Shown: positions 23,813 to 34,989 of the stretch, piece after piece
Numbering within the stretch: the first letter of the stretch is position 1
How the letters are laid out: the number at the start of each line of letters is the position of its first letter
Assembly: GCA_940671915.1 (NCBI GenBank)
Contig: CALNVZ010003429.1
Coordinates: 24,649,322-24,713,321 of the forward strand
Reading direction: 5' to 3'
Length of the DNA stretch: 64,000 bases
Origin: Paracentrotus lividus
Lineage: Eukaryota > Echinodermata > Echinoidea > Camarodonta > Echinidae
Made by a program: the position numbers and the translations under genes
Notes under the pieces: model-generated
What the model was told of the DNA's origin: nothing
Databases searched by the model: none
What the model saw: only the letters and a program-made list of their open reading frames with translations

Positions 23813-24758
23813 CTGAACCCCGTCCTATCCTATCGTACTTTTAGTGTCTTTACAATTGAATTTACAATCCCTTGGAAAATGTCTTCATAATTAAATCAAT
23901 GTTCTATACCCAATAAACGTTGGTCCAGTATGCGGCTCAGTTTCCAACTGCCTTCTGTTCAAAATACCTGTATTCAAGTCAATTTCTTCGTGTGTCTGTC
24001 CCAAGTGTAATCGGCAACTCTTCAACGTTGTAAATTATCTGTCTCGATCATGACTCCATTTTAACGAAGCAGTTGAATAACGTGCCGTATATCTTTGTCT
24101 GAAATCTGAGTTACAAACTGAAAATACAGGACGTAGCCTAGACAACGTCGGCATTATGGTCCACATCAATGAAGTCAAAATTCACTATTTACTGTCAATT
24201 TAAAAAAAAATCAGGCCCGTAACAAGGCCCCCCCCCCCACTGGCGAGTAGGGTCCGTTTGACCAAAAAAAAAAAAAAAAAAAAAACGGCCAGAAGAGAAA
24301 AGGAAAAAAAAAAAAGGGGGAGGGAGTGAACGCTTTCCATTTTTGTGGCAAAAATTTTATGCAGATTCTTGAATAAAAAATGCAAGAAAGGTAGGTTAAA
24401 ACATGATGTTTTCAGTTCCCCTAGTAAAAAAAAATTCGCTCGCGCTTCACGCTCGCCTCGCCTCGCTGAATACGTGAAAAAGTATATATTCTGATGATCG
24501 GGTAATTTATTTCGTTTTTATACATGTCTACTGAAAAAAAAAAAAAAAACAAACAAAACAGAGGGGCTGCAGCCCCGCTCCTCGTCCATGATTTTCAGAA
24601 GAGATTACAATACAAAATGAAATTATAAGTCGCATAATAGAGTTTTCTTTTTTCAGGCTTGGCTTCACGCCCTCATTTCATTTTTCTTTTTTAAATGGAG
24701 GTGATCAGTCATTCACTCCCCCCCCCCTCCCCCCCCAAAAAAAATAATAATAATATAG
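23813..24758. other. No gene; C-run/A-run repeat fragments
   Basis: Contains a C run at about 24227-24238 and a poly-A at about 24264-24285, then CTCGCGCTTCACGCTCGCC near 24440-24465, poly-A at about 24535-24550, and GAGGGGCTGCAGCCCCGCTC near 24562-24581. These look like pieces of a decayed dispersed repeat, but I cannot name it. Confidence 0.4.
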
Positions 24759-24922
24759 ATATATTGACTGCTTTGAGGGACATGGTCGTTTCTAGACTGC
24801 TCAAGGGAATCTCCGCATCTGCTATAACCCAAGACCGCAGGTCGCGGGTTATGGCAGATTCGGAGATTCCCGAGAGCCGTCTAGAAACGACCGTGTCCCG
24901 AAAATAAAAGCAGTCAATATAT
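24759..24922. repeat. Near-perfect 164-bp palindrome (foldback MITE or hairpin)
   Basis: The arms 24759-about 24834 and about 24845-24922 are inverted copies. Both contain TATTGACTGCTTT, GGGACA(T/C)GGTCGTTTCTAGAC, GGGAATCTCCG and ATAACCC, with only small mismatches and one short indel. The centre GACC-GCA-GGTC lets the arms pair almost to a 3-nt loop. It is far longer than a microRNA precursor, so a foldback MITE is the simplest reading. The two overlapping open frames, one on each strand, encode related peptides only because the DNA is palindromic. Confidence 0.85.
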
Positions 24923-26206
24923 ATTTTATATGCCGAATCTAGAAACAACAAACATGGTCTAATTTTTGACCTAGAACTAAGTATAAGTGAAGTCTAACTT
25001 AACGATCTTGATAATAGATTCTAAAATAACGTTAGATCTAGATCTTCTAAGTTAGATCTAGACTAGCCTAGAACATGTCATGAAAGTTAAATCAGTTCGA
25101 GCCTCTGGCTCTGCAGGCCACAATGCTCGCCACATGCACAGGCAACACAATTGCATTCTACTTACAGTTAACTGCATTTTTTGCTGTCCAAAATACCGAG
25201 GAAGATTATCCTTTAAATCGCTTGTTTAGATCAACATCGGAACACACAAATCAAGCTTTACGCTCAACTAGAAATCTGGGATCCGTTCTAGCGCGACGAA
25301 AGAATTTATCTACGCTGCGCCCGCGCGCGTTGACGCACAAGCAGCGCAGTTGTCTAAAATTATCGACCAAATCGCGCCGCAAATTATGGTATCTGAAATA
25401 AAGCAGCCTTGCACGTAAACAAACGGGGATCGTGCTAGCCATGGAAAAAGTACTGTACGAAATGCACTATTGACTGGTAAAACCGGGAAAAAGTACTATA
25501 AAAATGTTCTATTGACCGGTAAAACCGGGAAAAATGACTATGGCGGCCATAGGTCAGATTATGACTGCACTTTAAACCAATCAGAAGACAGGATTATTAA
25601 AGATTCTCAACATGAGGTATATAATAGAAATTAGAGGTAACAGTTGTGCAAAATTACCACCTTCATATCATTATTTGTAAGAATCCTGCTCGCACTATTC
25701 CCTCGCAAGGTCCATTAGTCCCTCAGAAAGGTCTTCCAATGATCATTATTTAATGCCAAAATTTTTATAAGTCACCTTTTATGATTTTTCTGCTCGCTGA
25801 CTGCTACTGTATGCAAATGTAGCAACGCTTTAAAATAACGATTTTAAATTTATATATTTATTTTCTATCCGGTGATGTATTGTTCCTTCTAACGCTACAT
25901 CCTAGCCTTGGAGGGAAATAAAAAGTTCACAATGTGGCCTGATTGTTGAGCCTTTCCTATTATGAGCAGTGCCAATAAATTCTGATCGAGCAAACCTGTA
26001 AATGATCGCGGAGATTCGTTGAAGGAAAGTGCTCCCCTGCACGAAGCGGATGATAGAGAGAACATCAACGTTATCTGGCGGTCATTTTATGCAATTTTTT
26101 TAACCATCATTTGTAACTACTTCTACATACAAACCACGTTTGTATTGTGCATCCTTCGGCAAATCCTCACCACTACATTACTGAAAACTTGTTTTTTGTT
26201 TGTTTT
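24923..26206. other. No gene; short duplication and CpG-rich patch
   Basis: No gene recognised. A CpG-rich patch with GCGCCCGCGCGCG lies near 25315-25330, inside a 92-codon open frame (25123-25401) that matches nothing I know. Confidence 0.45.
25445..25535 (+). repeat. 42-bp tandem duplication
   Basis: CTATTGAC(T/C)GGTAAAACCGGGAAAAA starts at 25467 and again at 25509, 42 bp apart. The region between also repeats a GTACT(G/A)TA motif. Confidence 0.8.
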
Positions 26207-26207
26207 A

Positions 26208-26255
<48 letters not shown>

Positions 26256-26438
26256 CATCATTTATTTTATTTTTTTATTTATTAATTTTTTTAGTTTACT
26301 TTTATTTTTTATTTTATTTTATTTTATTTATTTATTTATTTTTTTATTTTTATTTATTTATTCATATATTTATTTATTTATTTCTTTATTTCTTTATTTA
26401 TTTTATTTATTATTATTTATTTATTTATCATTTATTGA
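26207..26438. repeat. (TTA)n and TTTAT-rich low-complexity DNA
   Basis: About 16 TTA units pass into TTTAT/TTTA-rich sequence. All open frames here are compositional. Confidence 0.9.
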
Positions 26439-26538
26439 TTTTTTTTTTTTTTTTTTTTTTTTTTTGGGGGGGGGGAATCACTTATAACAGACATGCGTAT
26501 CAAGGTCTGGAGTCCTAGCCCCCCCCCCCCCAAAAAAA

Positions 26539-26557
<19 letters not shown>
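26439..26557. repeat. T27-G10 ... C13-A26 foldback
   Basis: T27 (26439-26465) directly followed by G10 (26466-26475), then a 43-nt spacer, then C13 (26519-26531) directly followed by A26 (26532-26557). The two composite homopolymers are inverse complements, so the segment can fold into a stem of more than 35 bp. A (TA)n tract follows to about 26597. Confidence 0.9.
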
Positions 26558-26570
<13 letters not shown>

Positions 26571-26597
26571 ATATATATATATATATATAATATATAA

Positions 26598-29303
26598 AAG
26601 GTGCCATCAAATGAACAAAGTTGGTTAACAAAAAATTGACCGGTATCCAATTGACATCCTGGATCCCCATCTTGCCGAAGTGGTTTAAAATAAATATGCT
26701 TGTTGCTTCTCATGAAAAAGTGCGAAACTCTTCAGATAGATATTCTTAAAACGAATCAAGTGTACTGGGTAGTTGTGGGAAACATGACAAAAATTACTGT
26801 GAGCTTTCTTGTTATTTTGATACTATTTGGGAAGAATATCAGGATAAAAAGCTCCACACCAAACGATTCCCCATCAGTTTCCCTAATAGTCATACTAGAA
26901 CCCAATATATACAAAACAGCTGATATTTTGGGGTACCTTATATTTTGAGTTGCCCCATACATACATTAAAAAGAAAAATCATTTTGGCGATTTCAAAACC
27001 TCACATCACAAAATAATGTTTAGATGAACTGTTATCAACCTGTCCAAATCACTTTTAGACAGTGTCTTCCACATAATAATTTCATTTTAACAAAATCTCC
27101 TCCGTTGCCAGCCATTTCAAAAGGATTCATTTAGAAATATTTTAGTACGTTGTGTCATTATTTCTGCAATCCATTAAACTTAACACAATAGGGCTACTGA
27201 GGACAAGCCAGTACCTATAATTCATGTAAGTGTCTGGCTGCAAGTAACTTATATTTCAATTTTTGTCGTGTTACGACTGATTAATTTTATATAACATAAA
27301 ATACAATAAGTAATTCAAATATGTTCCATGTCAATAAACAAACCCAAACAAACCTCAAACCCAATAAAAAATTCAAACCAACTAACCATGCCAATAGTAT
27401 ATACAAATTAGTTAGAAGACGAGCTATCAATTCTTTTGAAACGTGATCATCTGGTATTTGATGTGTGCTTATCCATGCATGACGCACAACCTCAAGTTAC
27501 CCAACAAAGTGTTTAGATGTAAAAACACTTCTGTGTGTTATTTTGCTCAATACATTTCCGTTCAAAAGTTATAAAGTTTTGTTATGTTTTTTTTTTTACT
27601 TTTTTTTTAATTTCACTTCAACTTTGGCACAAATAACTGTTAACAATTTTCGTAAACAATGCGCCACGTTCATCGAAGCTTATGTAGGCCTTCAATACAA
27701 AAGATGGTACCGAAGATGCGAGAGAAGTTACTTTTTTCAAAAAATGCATAATAGTTTGTGTTTTATAAACCTTTTTAATGATAATTTTTTTGTCATTATT
27801 TATTTATTTATCTATTTATTGACTCACTCGATAAATTACTGTATTCTGTAATGTTTTATGTCTTCTAAAAACAAAACGTGTAGATAGCCCGATGAAAAGC
27901 TACTCAGTTTTTATTTTTTCCATCTAAACTATGATAAAATCCTCTATTAAGATTTTTTTTTTTTTTCGAGGGGGGGGGGAAGGGGGGAGGGGCTGAAATT
28001 TCTATCACGAGGTATTGTATGTGCATTTTTTTTTTGTCTGAAAAAAGAACAGTTATTAAATGAAGAAAAATAAACCGATTGATATGCAAGAAATATCATG
28101 GTTTGTTAATGATACCCTTGCCAGTTGTAACATATAGAAAAATGTAATTTTATGTAGTAATCGGATATGGTAATTTATATATTCCTTTCATTTCTAAGAG
28201 TTTTAGTAACCCGGAACATTTTTTCAGAGAATGAAGTATCAAACAAATTAGTTTATTTACATAAAAAAAAAAAACGTTTAAAAGATTTTATAAAGAAATG
28301 CTTTCAAAGACAGTAGACTCATCAATACACATTTGCAAGTCATTCGAGTGCAGAACAGTTCTGCAATAAATGTATACAACTATTTGGAGGGAAAATTTTA
28401 AATTGTTAAAGATAAGATGAGACTTTTTAACCCGTTGTATACTAAACCCGCATATATTCGGGCTGAAGAAATATAGAACATCCCTCTTGTCGACCGTTTA
28501 TTTCACTCATGATTGCGTAAACATATAAAAACCTTATATAAATCAAATCATCTGATATTGATCTATTTAAAGCTGCCTTTGTTTCCTCTTTAAATGAAAA
28601 GAATTTCTTGCAAGCATGCTTGACAACCACGATTCATTCGGCTTTGTAAAAAGTTCTCAGTATACAACGGGTTAATATTTTATGTCAAATTTATGAAAAT
28701 ATGTACCAGCACAAATACATCAAATCGGAATAATCTAGATACGAGAGAAAAATTGAAATAAATTCTAGAAAAGGAAATAAGAAATGATTATACTAATTTA
28801 CAAATTATGTTTAATGTTAAGGTTAAAAAAAAATTACTTGACGATGAAAAACTGAAGAGAAAAGAAAAAGAAAAAAAAATGTATATGAGTTGGTAAACAG
28901 GGAGAAATAAAATTGAATAATCTTTGATATAAATGTTACTGACCTCAATTTTTATTTTTCTAATTTATTTATTTATTTGTTTATTTATTTATTTATCTAT
29001 TATTATTATTTTATTATTTGTGTTTGTTTTAGTTTTTGTTTGTTAGTTTTATTCATTATTTATCATTTTATCATCATCGGCTTAATTAGTACTCCAACAC
29101 ATTTTAACACTAGATTATTCCGTTATATCTGAATTGAAGATTTTGGCCTGTCATCGTACAATTTTTGCTCGAATTTCAATTATGCATTTTTAAGTAATCA
29201 AAATCCTCAATTCTAAAAATATATAGAATGATAATAATAGCTAAAGTAATTACTGTCAAGTGTATTTTTCTCTTCTGGACAATGACTCGGTAGTGACTTA
29301 TTA

Positions 29304-29338
<35 letters not shown>

Positions 29339-32300
29339 CACTTAGCAAATACGATACGTAATAATGGGAGTAATTTAATGTTCTTTCACTTCAGTGATTG
29401 TCTTTATTCAAAACAATAATAATGTTTATATACCTAAACCCTTTAGTAAGTAGTTTATCAACATTGGTCATTTATTTTCATTAATATTAATGAACTAATG
29501 AACACACGTATTAAAAAAAAATAGGAATTGATATATTCTTAGTTATTCATTTTCATTAAAAAAAAAAGTCTGATAAAAATGTATGAAGATATATCAAAAT
29601 GTTTTATACTTTAAATGTAAAAGTACTTTCGCCACTGCCCATCATTAAAATAATTGGTTTCGTCGTTCTTTTTTTATCAAGAGTAAAAGTGCAATATTAG
29701 CGTCTTGAAGTATCTTCAAGCTTGATGGAACAGAACTATAACGCAAGAGAAAAGAAGGTGGGTCCTATAAAACGGTCCACAGTCTTACCATATTTTATCC
29801 GAAAACCTGCAGAGTTATGTATGTTGAATGAAATGTTAAAGCTACCTTTTTATTTCATGTGCATTTACAAACAAAACAATTTAACACGAATTGCTTTATT
29901 GATAGCCTGATTAGTTTTAAGCTTTTGAGTAAGAAAAACCAAAGGCAAAATCAGGCTGTTCTAAATTGAAAAGAGCATTCATTAATTGCCCAGAAATTAG
30001 TGTCGTTTTTCATAGTTCAAGCAATGTGCCTAAAGATATAGAAATATGCATCATTGCCTTTTATTCATATGTTTTTCTCCTGAAGTCACGTTTTAGAGTT
30101 GTGTTCTGAAATACATCTACTTTCAACATAAATTTCCATGTTGACGTCACAACTTTTGTAACGTCCATAGGGAACCGAACTGAAAACCAAATTGGTGGAA
30201 GGACCGCGAGTACAAACAAAAAACACAACTCTGTCCCAAATAATCATCTTAAAATAGTAATTTAAAAATACGCCTTTTATGCTTTATTTTTCCCCTTCGA
30301 ATTTTAGAAGTTATTTTCTCCTTTTCTTGTTTCTCTTCTGTCAAAAATGGAAATGCTAATAACCACGCTTAGGCATTAATCGCGCAGCCAATAGACCAGT
30401 TAACTAACATATTCAAATGTTATGCATACTTTTTAAACAAAGGTTGTTCTTGAAAACCTGAAAGCTTGCCAGAGGCTTACCCAACATAGCAACAACTGAT
30501 GTATGGAAACTGGATTCCTTGTTTTGTAGTTCATTATTTTATTACAGGTTGTTTGAATACCTTGTTACTATGTCGCCAGGAAAAAGTATGCATAAAATTT
30601 GAATACGTTTTAACTGGTCTATAATTCAAGGCTAGAAATTGTCTGTGCACGTGATAGCTTAGCATTAAAATAAAAATGGTATAATATATATACGGCCAAA
30701 ATGTTGAGTAACTATCTATAATAAATGCAAGGTCGACCATAATCTCTACAATGCTTTTGGATATTTAGATTGCCAATATCATCGATATAACTATTTTCTA
30801 ACAATAATAATACAAAGATGTAAAATTTGTATAAAAAAGGGTCACTTGTGCCCCATTGCTATACTATGCCAAATAACAGCAACGGTGGTAAACGTCTGGA
30901 TGTAAGACTATAAAGTGTCGCTGTATTGCTGATTTATCCTTTATGATACCATAATTGCTCCTCCGTGACTACTCCTATAGTTTGATCTCACGTTTTATGG
31001 AAAATTGAATATTTTAGGGAATTGGAGGGCTTTACACGTTAAATTTTTAATGTGCTTTGTACTTGTCAGATGATGTTAATGAGTATAATCGAAGCAGCAG
31101 GAACAAGTTGTTATGAGCTCCTATAAAAATATATTTTTTTTTTATAAACTAAAAAGTAGTACTTTTTATAGACTAAATAGTAGGCAACGAGACTTGGGAA
31201 ACAAATACAAGGTTTGATATCATTATGAAAATGTATAATATCAAAGTATAACGCAGCTATGAGAATGTATCCCCTTTCTGTTTATAACTAGTTCAGTTCC
31301 ATTCGTTTTATTCAATTCACTTCTAAAATGTACAGACAGTTGTACTTGACAAAACATATATATTTACAAGACACTGAATCAATATAATAATTTTACAAAA
31401 AGCCTATATACAAGACAAGAAAATGAATTTGGGAAACTTTGAAATAAAGCCAAGATGGCCTTGTAAACAAAAGTCCCCGTTTAATAGAAAATGAGCTGGA
31501 GGCTCTATATAATAGTAGTAGTCTAAATATATCCAAGGAATAACTATTGCAAGATAGCTTAAATGGGGGCTTTTACAAATTTTACAAGCCTTTCTGTACA
31601 AAGGTTTTATTCCATTTAAAGCCAAAGTATTCAAAAAAAAATATATTTCTTTGTCTTCTTAAAGGGAAAACGTATCCTTTTCTAATTCCTGAGAGCAGAA
31701 CATAAATAGACTCGATTCTTTTATAACAAAGGGGAAGACAAAAGAACAAAGGCTTAACAAAATTGTTGAGAGTTAGGTATTATTAGTATTAAAAAACAAT
31801 TCTATTTCATATTTCTCCCTAATTTTTTTCCCGGTTCTGAATAGAATATATAACAGTCAAACAATCAAAACAAACGCACGTATTATGTGTATATTACTGC
31901 AATGAATATGGAAGGGGATAAAATGTAAAATAATTTGATGTACACATTTACCTATTTACCACTACCTGTTAGGTTTTTATAAATCCTCGAATCACATGTT
32001 TTTGTTTGTTTGTTTTATGTTGTGTTTTTTTTTTTAAGAATTAAGGTTCGTTGAAATATACTATTTAGTCGAGATTTATTGAGATAAATACTAAATATAC
32101 TTAACATTAAATTTATGTCTCATTGACTGCGTATGTCAAGTAAACTCCTAAAAGTGGTAATGTAAACCTTTTAAAAAGTGGTAATGTAAAGCGTGGATTA
32201 TCTTGTTTGAAACGTGTGCAATACAAAGGTTTCAGAGTCTCCTAAAAATATATTTATAAAATGTTTCCCTAAATCCATGATAATCATAAAACAATAGTTT

Positions 32301-32540
32301 TCGACAAATTCTTATTATTCTAAAATTATTTCGGATGTCGTTTGTTTATTGAGTCTGAATAAGATTATTTATTGATAGTATGCTTTTTTAAAAACAAGTA
32401 TTGCATTGAATTTATCGATAATAAATAACGTATTCAGAGATAATATTGCGTAATCCATGTAAATCCGGGTATCCAGGGTCCACGTCTCGACAATGTCCCG
32501 TATGTGCACTGAAGTTAGACGCTGCTTTGAGATGAAATTT
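26598..32540. other. Repeat-poor, gene-free DNA downstream of mir-124
   Basis: About 6 kb of AT-rich sequence on the 3' side of mir-124 in its transcription direction. I see only small features: a T-run/G-run junction near 27953-27990, TTTA-rich DNA near 28960-29010, and (TG)n at about 29305-29334. There is no recognised exon or transposon. It could contain the 3' part of the primary miR-124 transcript. Confidence 0.45.
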
Positions 32541-32552
32541 CACCCACGAGCC

Positions 32553-32574
32553 TTGGCATTCACCGCGTGCCTTA
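32553..32574 (-). ncRNA. Mature miR-124-3p
   Basis: Full 22-nt identity with the bilaterian consensus, including the AAGGCAC seed; the first nucleotide U pairs to position 32574. This arm is the dominant guide strand in known animals. Confidence 0.95.
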
Positions 32575-32590
32575 ATTGTTTACGAATGTA

Positions 32591-32612
32591 AATCAAGGAT
32601 CGCAGTGAACAC
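32591..32612 (-). ncRNA. miR-124-5p (passenger arm)
   Basis: Reads GUGUUCACUGCGAUCCUUGA plus UU. It pairs with the 3p arm with the small bulges usual for this family. The exact processing ends are inferred from the family. Confidence 0.85.
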
Positions 32613-32625
32613 TAAGAACGGGATG

Positions 32626-33546
32626 GAAACGAAGAAGCAATGAGGTGCAAATTTTGGAGCTCGGTCATCGGCGATGATGTCATCACACTGTGATCCTTCT
32701 TTAGGAAATATATCCAAGTATTGATGTCAAGCGAGATATCCAGTAAGTTCCAGTGAAGACGTGTCAGATAATGTTTTATTTGCAAAATTTTGTTGCCTAA
32801 TGTAATACTTACTTGAAACTCTCCTTTAGGGTTTTTACAAGGTATGAAAAAAGACATACAAAGTATACTATACTTATTTGAATCTTCTGTTTATATAGTA
32901 TAACTATCACCAAGATTTTTATGAACAATACATTTAATATTGATAAAAAAAGAAAAAGATGCAAAATGGAAAAAAAAAGTGGTATGGGGGGGGGGGAGTT
33001 ACGTGATGTGCATTAGCGCATTTATATGACAAGGACGGTCGAACTGCGAGTAATAATGGTACGAGCAAAGGTGAGATATTAAAGTGCGGTTATGGAAGAG
33101 TCAACAGTAGTATATTAATTGGGCAGCCATAATCACTCTTCATCTCTGCCTCTCTGTTTATCTCTCTCTATTTCTCCCACTCTCTCTCTCTCTCTCTCTC
33201 TCTTTCTTTCTCCTTTTCCTGCTCTATCTCTCTCTCCCTCAATCTCAATCTCCTGTGCTATCTATTATGATAATTTCGGATGGGGATACCTGATATGGGA
33301 AGCCGTGCAGGTTGGCTGCGTTTCTGGCGAGGATTAATCAGGCGAAAAGCCATGCTTGGGAGCAGACAATGACGAATGGGCAATGGCGGAAGAAAAAAAT
33401 GGGAATTATCAGAAGCAATGGATTGGTGATGAATTGGAAAAGGTGGGTGATTATAAATCAAGAACGAAAGGACGTGATTGCAGTTTAGTATCCAATTTGA
33501 AAAAAGGGGAAAATACCTGATTTTGTGTTTTCCAGCAGTAACTTAC
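32626..33546. other. Upstream flank of mir-124; (TC)n tract and possible donor
   Basis: Between the mir-124 hairpin and the candidate mini-exon. On the minus strand CAA|GTAAGTATT at 32813/32812 is a good splice donor, but I find no convincing acceptor for it. A poly-G occurs at about 32988-32997 and a (TC)n tract at 33181-33203. No protein-coding gene is seen. Confidence 0.45.
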
Positions 33547-33574
33547 CACATCTCTTTCCCTGGCAGCATGTCTT
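33547..33574 (-). ncRNA. Candidate 28-nt mini-exon of the primary miR-124 transcript
   Basis: On the minus strand, a strong acceptor TTTTTTCTTCTTCAG is followed by a 28-nt segment (AAGACATGCTGCCAGGGAAA and eight more bases) and then a perfect donor GTAAGT. It lies about 0.9 kb upstream of the mir-124 hairpin on the same strand, so it may be an exon of the spliced host RNA. Splice signals are seen; transcription and membership are inference. Confidence 0.4.
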
Positions 33575-33680
33575 CTGAAGAAGAAAAAATTGTATACATA
33601 AAATAATTAATGTTGTAATGATCATATTATACAACCATGCAAACGAAAGAGATAAGATAGAAATAGGCCCAAGAAATGGA

Positions 33681-33719
33681 AAGAGAGAGAGAGAGAGAGA
33701 GAGAAGAGAGGGGGGGGGG
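33681..33719. repeat. (GA)n with G run
   Basis: About 12 GA units followed by GAAGAGAGGGGGGGGG. It is the inverse composition of the (TC)n tract at 33181-33203, about 480 bp away. Confidence 0.85.
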
Positions 33720-34989
33720 AGGGGTATTTTAACTTTAATCTTCCCATATGAATAAAGTAATGAAGCGATGTGGAATATCCTCGGTGCCATAATTTTTGTT
33801 GTTATTCTAATTCTTCCTATTGTGATTTTGTCCTTTTGGAATATGTTCCATATGCAATGAAATTACAGCGATTATTCTTTACGAGATATTAGAAGGATGA
33901 ATTTACATCGTACTCCAAATTGCGTTGCTGTTCTTTGAACAATCCAAAGCAAAAATTGCATCTCGAACTGAAACACGAGATCGTATGTACCGATGTCGCA
34001 TACACAAATAATTCACACGAACTTGAGTTAAAAAAAAATAAGATGCATCGGAAATGACTACACGAGCCTCAGTGTGCTCCATCACTAACGTACAATGGTA
34101 AGTTTTCTTGTTACCATGTATAAGCTATGACTAATGGCTGCTCTTGCCGCAGAAAGAACGACATAGAATCTGTTTGATGATTCATAAACCTTTTCACTTT
34201 TCTGCACCCGCATCCAGCCATCACACACGAGCCCAACAAAGGATCCAAATGTCAACATATGTTCATGCCATCCTGGTATCTGTCTCGATGTAACTGTACA
34301 AACAATGGAATAATTTAAATGATTTTCATCCATGATTCAGAGGAGGAATGACCATTAAAAGCGGAGTAGTCATAAAAAAAAGGTTACCTCCGCATATAAT
34401 TTCTCGCACAGATATAGAAGCGTATTAACTAGGAAAGCAGGCGTTTATGACGCAATTCTGACACTCATTTATTTATGGAACAGTTATGAATTCATGCAAA
34501 AGCATATGGCGAGGTTTTGTGCGCAGACGTAAAAGAAACGAGGACGGAAGATTTGAGAGACCGATATAGTAACGACAGAGAGAGAATGATCGAGAGAGTA
34601 AGAGAGAGAGAGAGATGATACACAAAGTTATTACATTCACGACACAACTATTATTACCGACCTTGGTTTATGATGTGGACTCGTTGCGTCGCCATTGAAT
34701 AATTGGCGCCGTGCTTACACGCATACATCCTGTATAAAAAGTGAAGGTGTTCTGTGCCTCGTGCATGGAAATCTACGTTAGATATGAAAACCTTATTTTT
34801 GCGTGTTTTCTTCCCGCTCACTCTTTCTCGCTTAACTGTGTCTCCATCACAGGTTCTATATCCATGTCCTACGAAGGTTGCCGTGCATGTACTATCAATG
34901 CAAAGTATTTTGCAAATACACCAGTACCTCTTCTCTCTTTCTCGATCGTTCTCTCTTGAAATGGGCATCTGCGATTCACCCTGATGCAC

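Larger units (their letters stand above)
32541..32625 (-). ncRNA. mir-124 microRNA precursor
   Basis: On the minus strand this reads as a hairpin whose 3' arm contains UAAGGCACGCGGUGAAUGCC, the mature miR-124-3p known across bilaterians, and whose 5' arm contains GUGUUCACUGCGAUCCUUGA, the typical miR-124-5p. The order, 5p then a short loop (UACAUUCGUAAAC) then 3p, is the canonical layout; CCUUGAUU pairs with AAUUAAGG next to the loop, and CCC/GGG pairs at the base. miR-124 is the conserved neuronal microRNA that represses non-neuronal and progenitor transcripts; in sea urchin embryos it acts in neuronal development. No other microRNA was recognised close by. Short open frames overlapping it are irrelevant. 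Confidence 0.97.

Noticed and set aside
24695..24951. Two related open frames on opposite strands
   Set aside because: They are similar to each other only because the DNA is palindromic.
25123..25401. 92-codon open frame in a CpG-rich patch
   Set aside because: No recognised domain, and an opposite-strand frame overlaps it; no supporting splice or start context.
34084..34105. Plus-strand splice donor ATG|GTAAGT near 34099
   Set aside because: Good donor match but no paired acceptor or open frame, and no other plus-strand evidence here.
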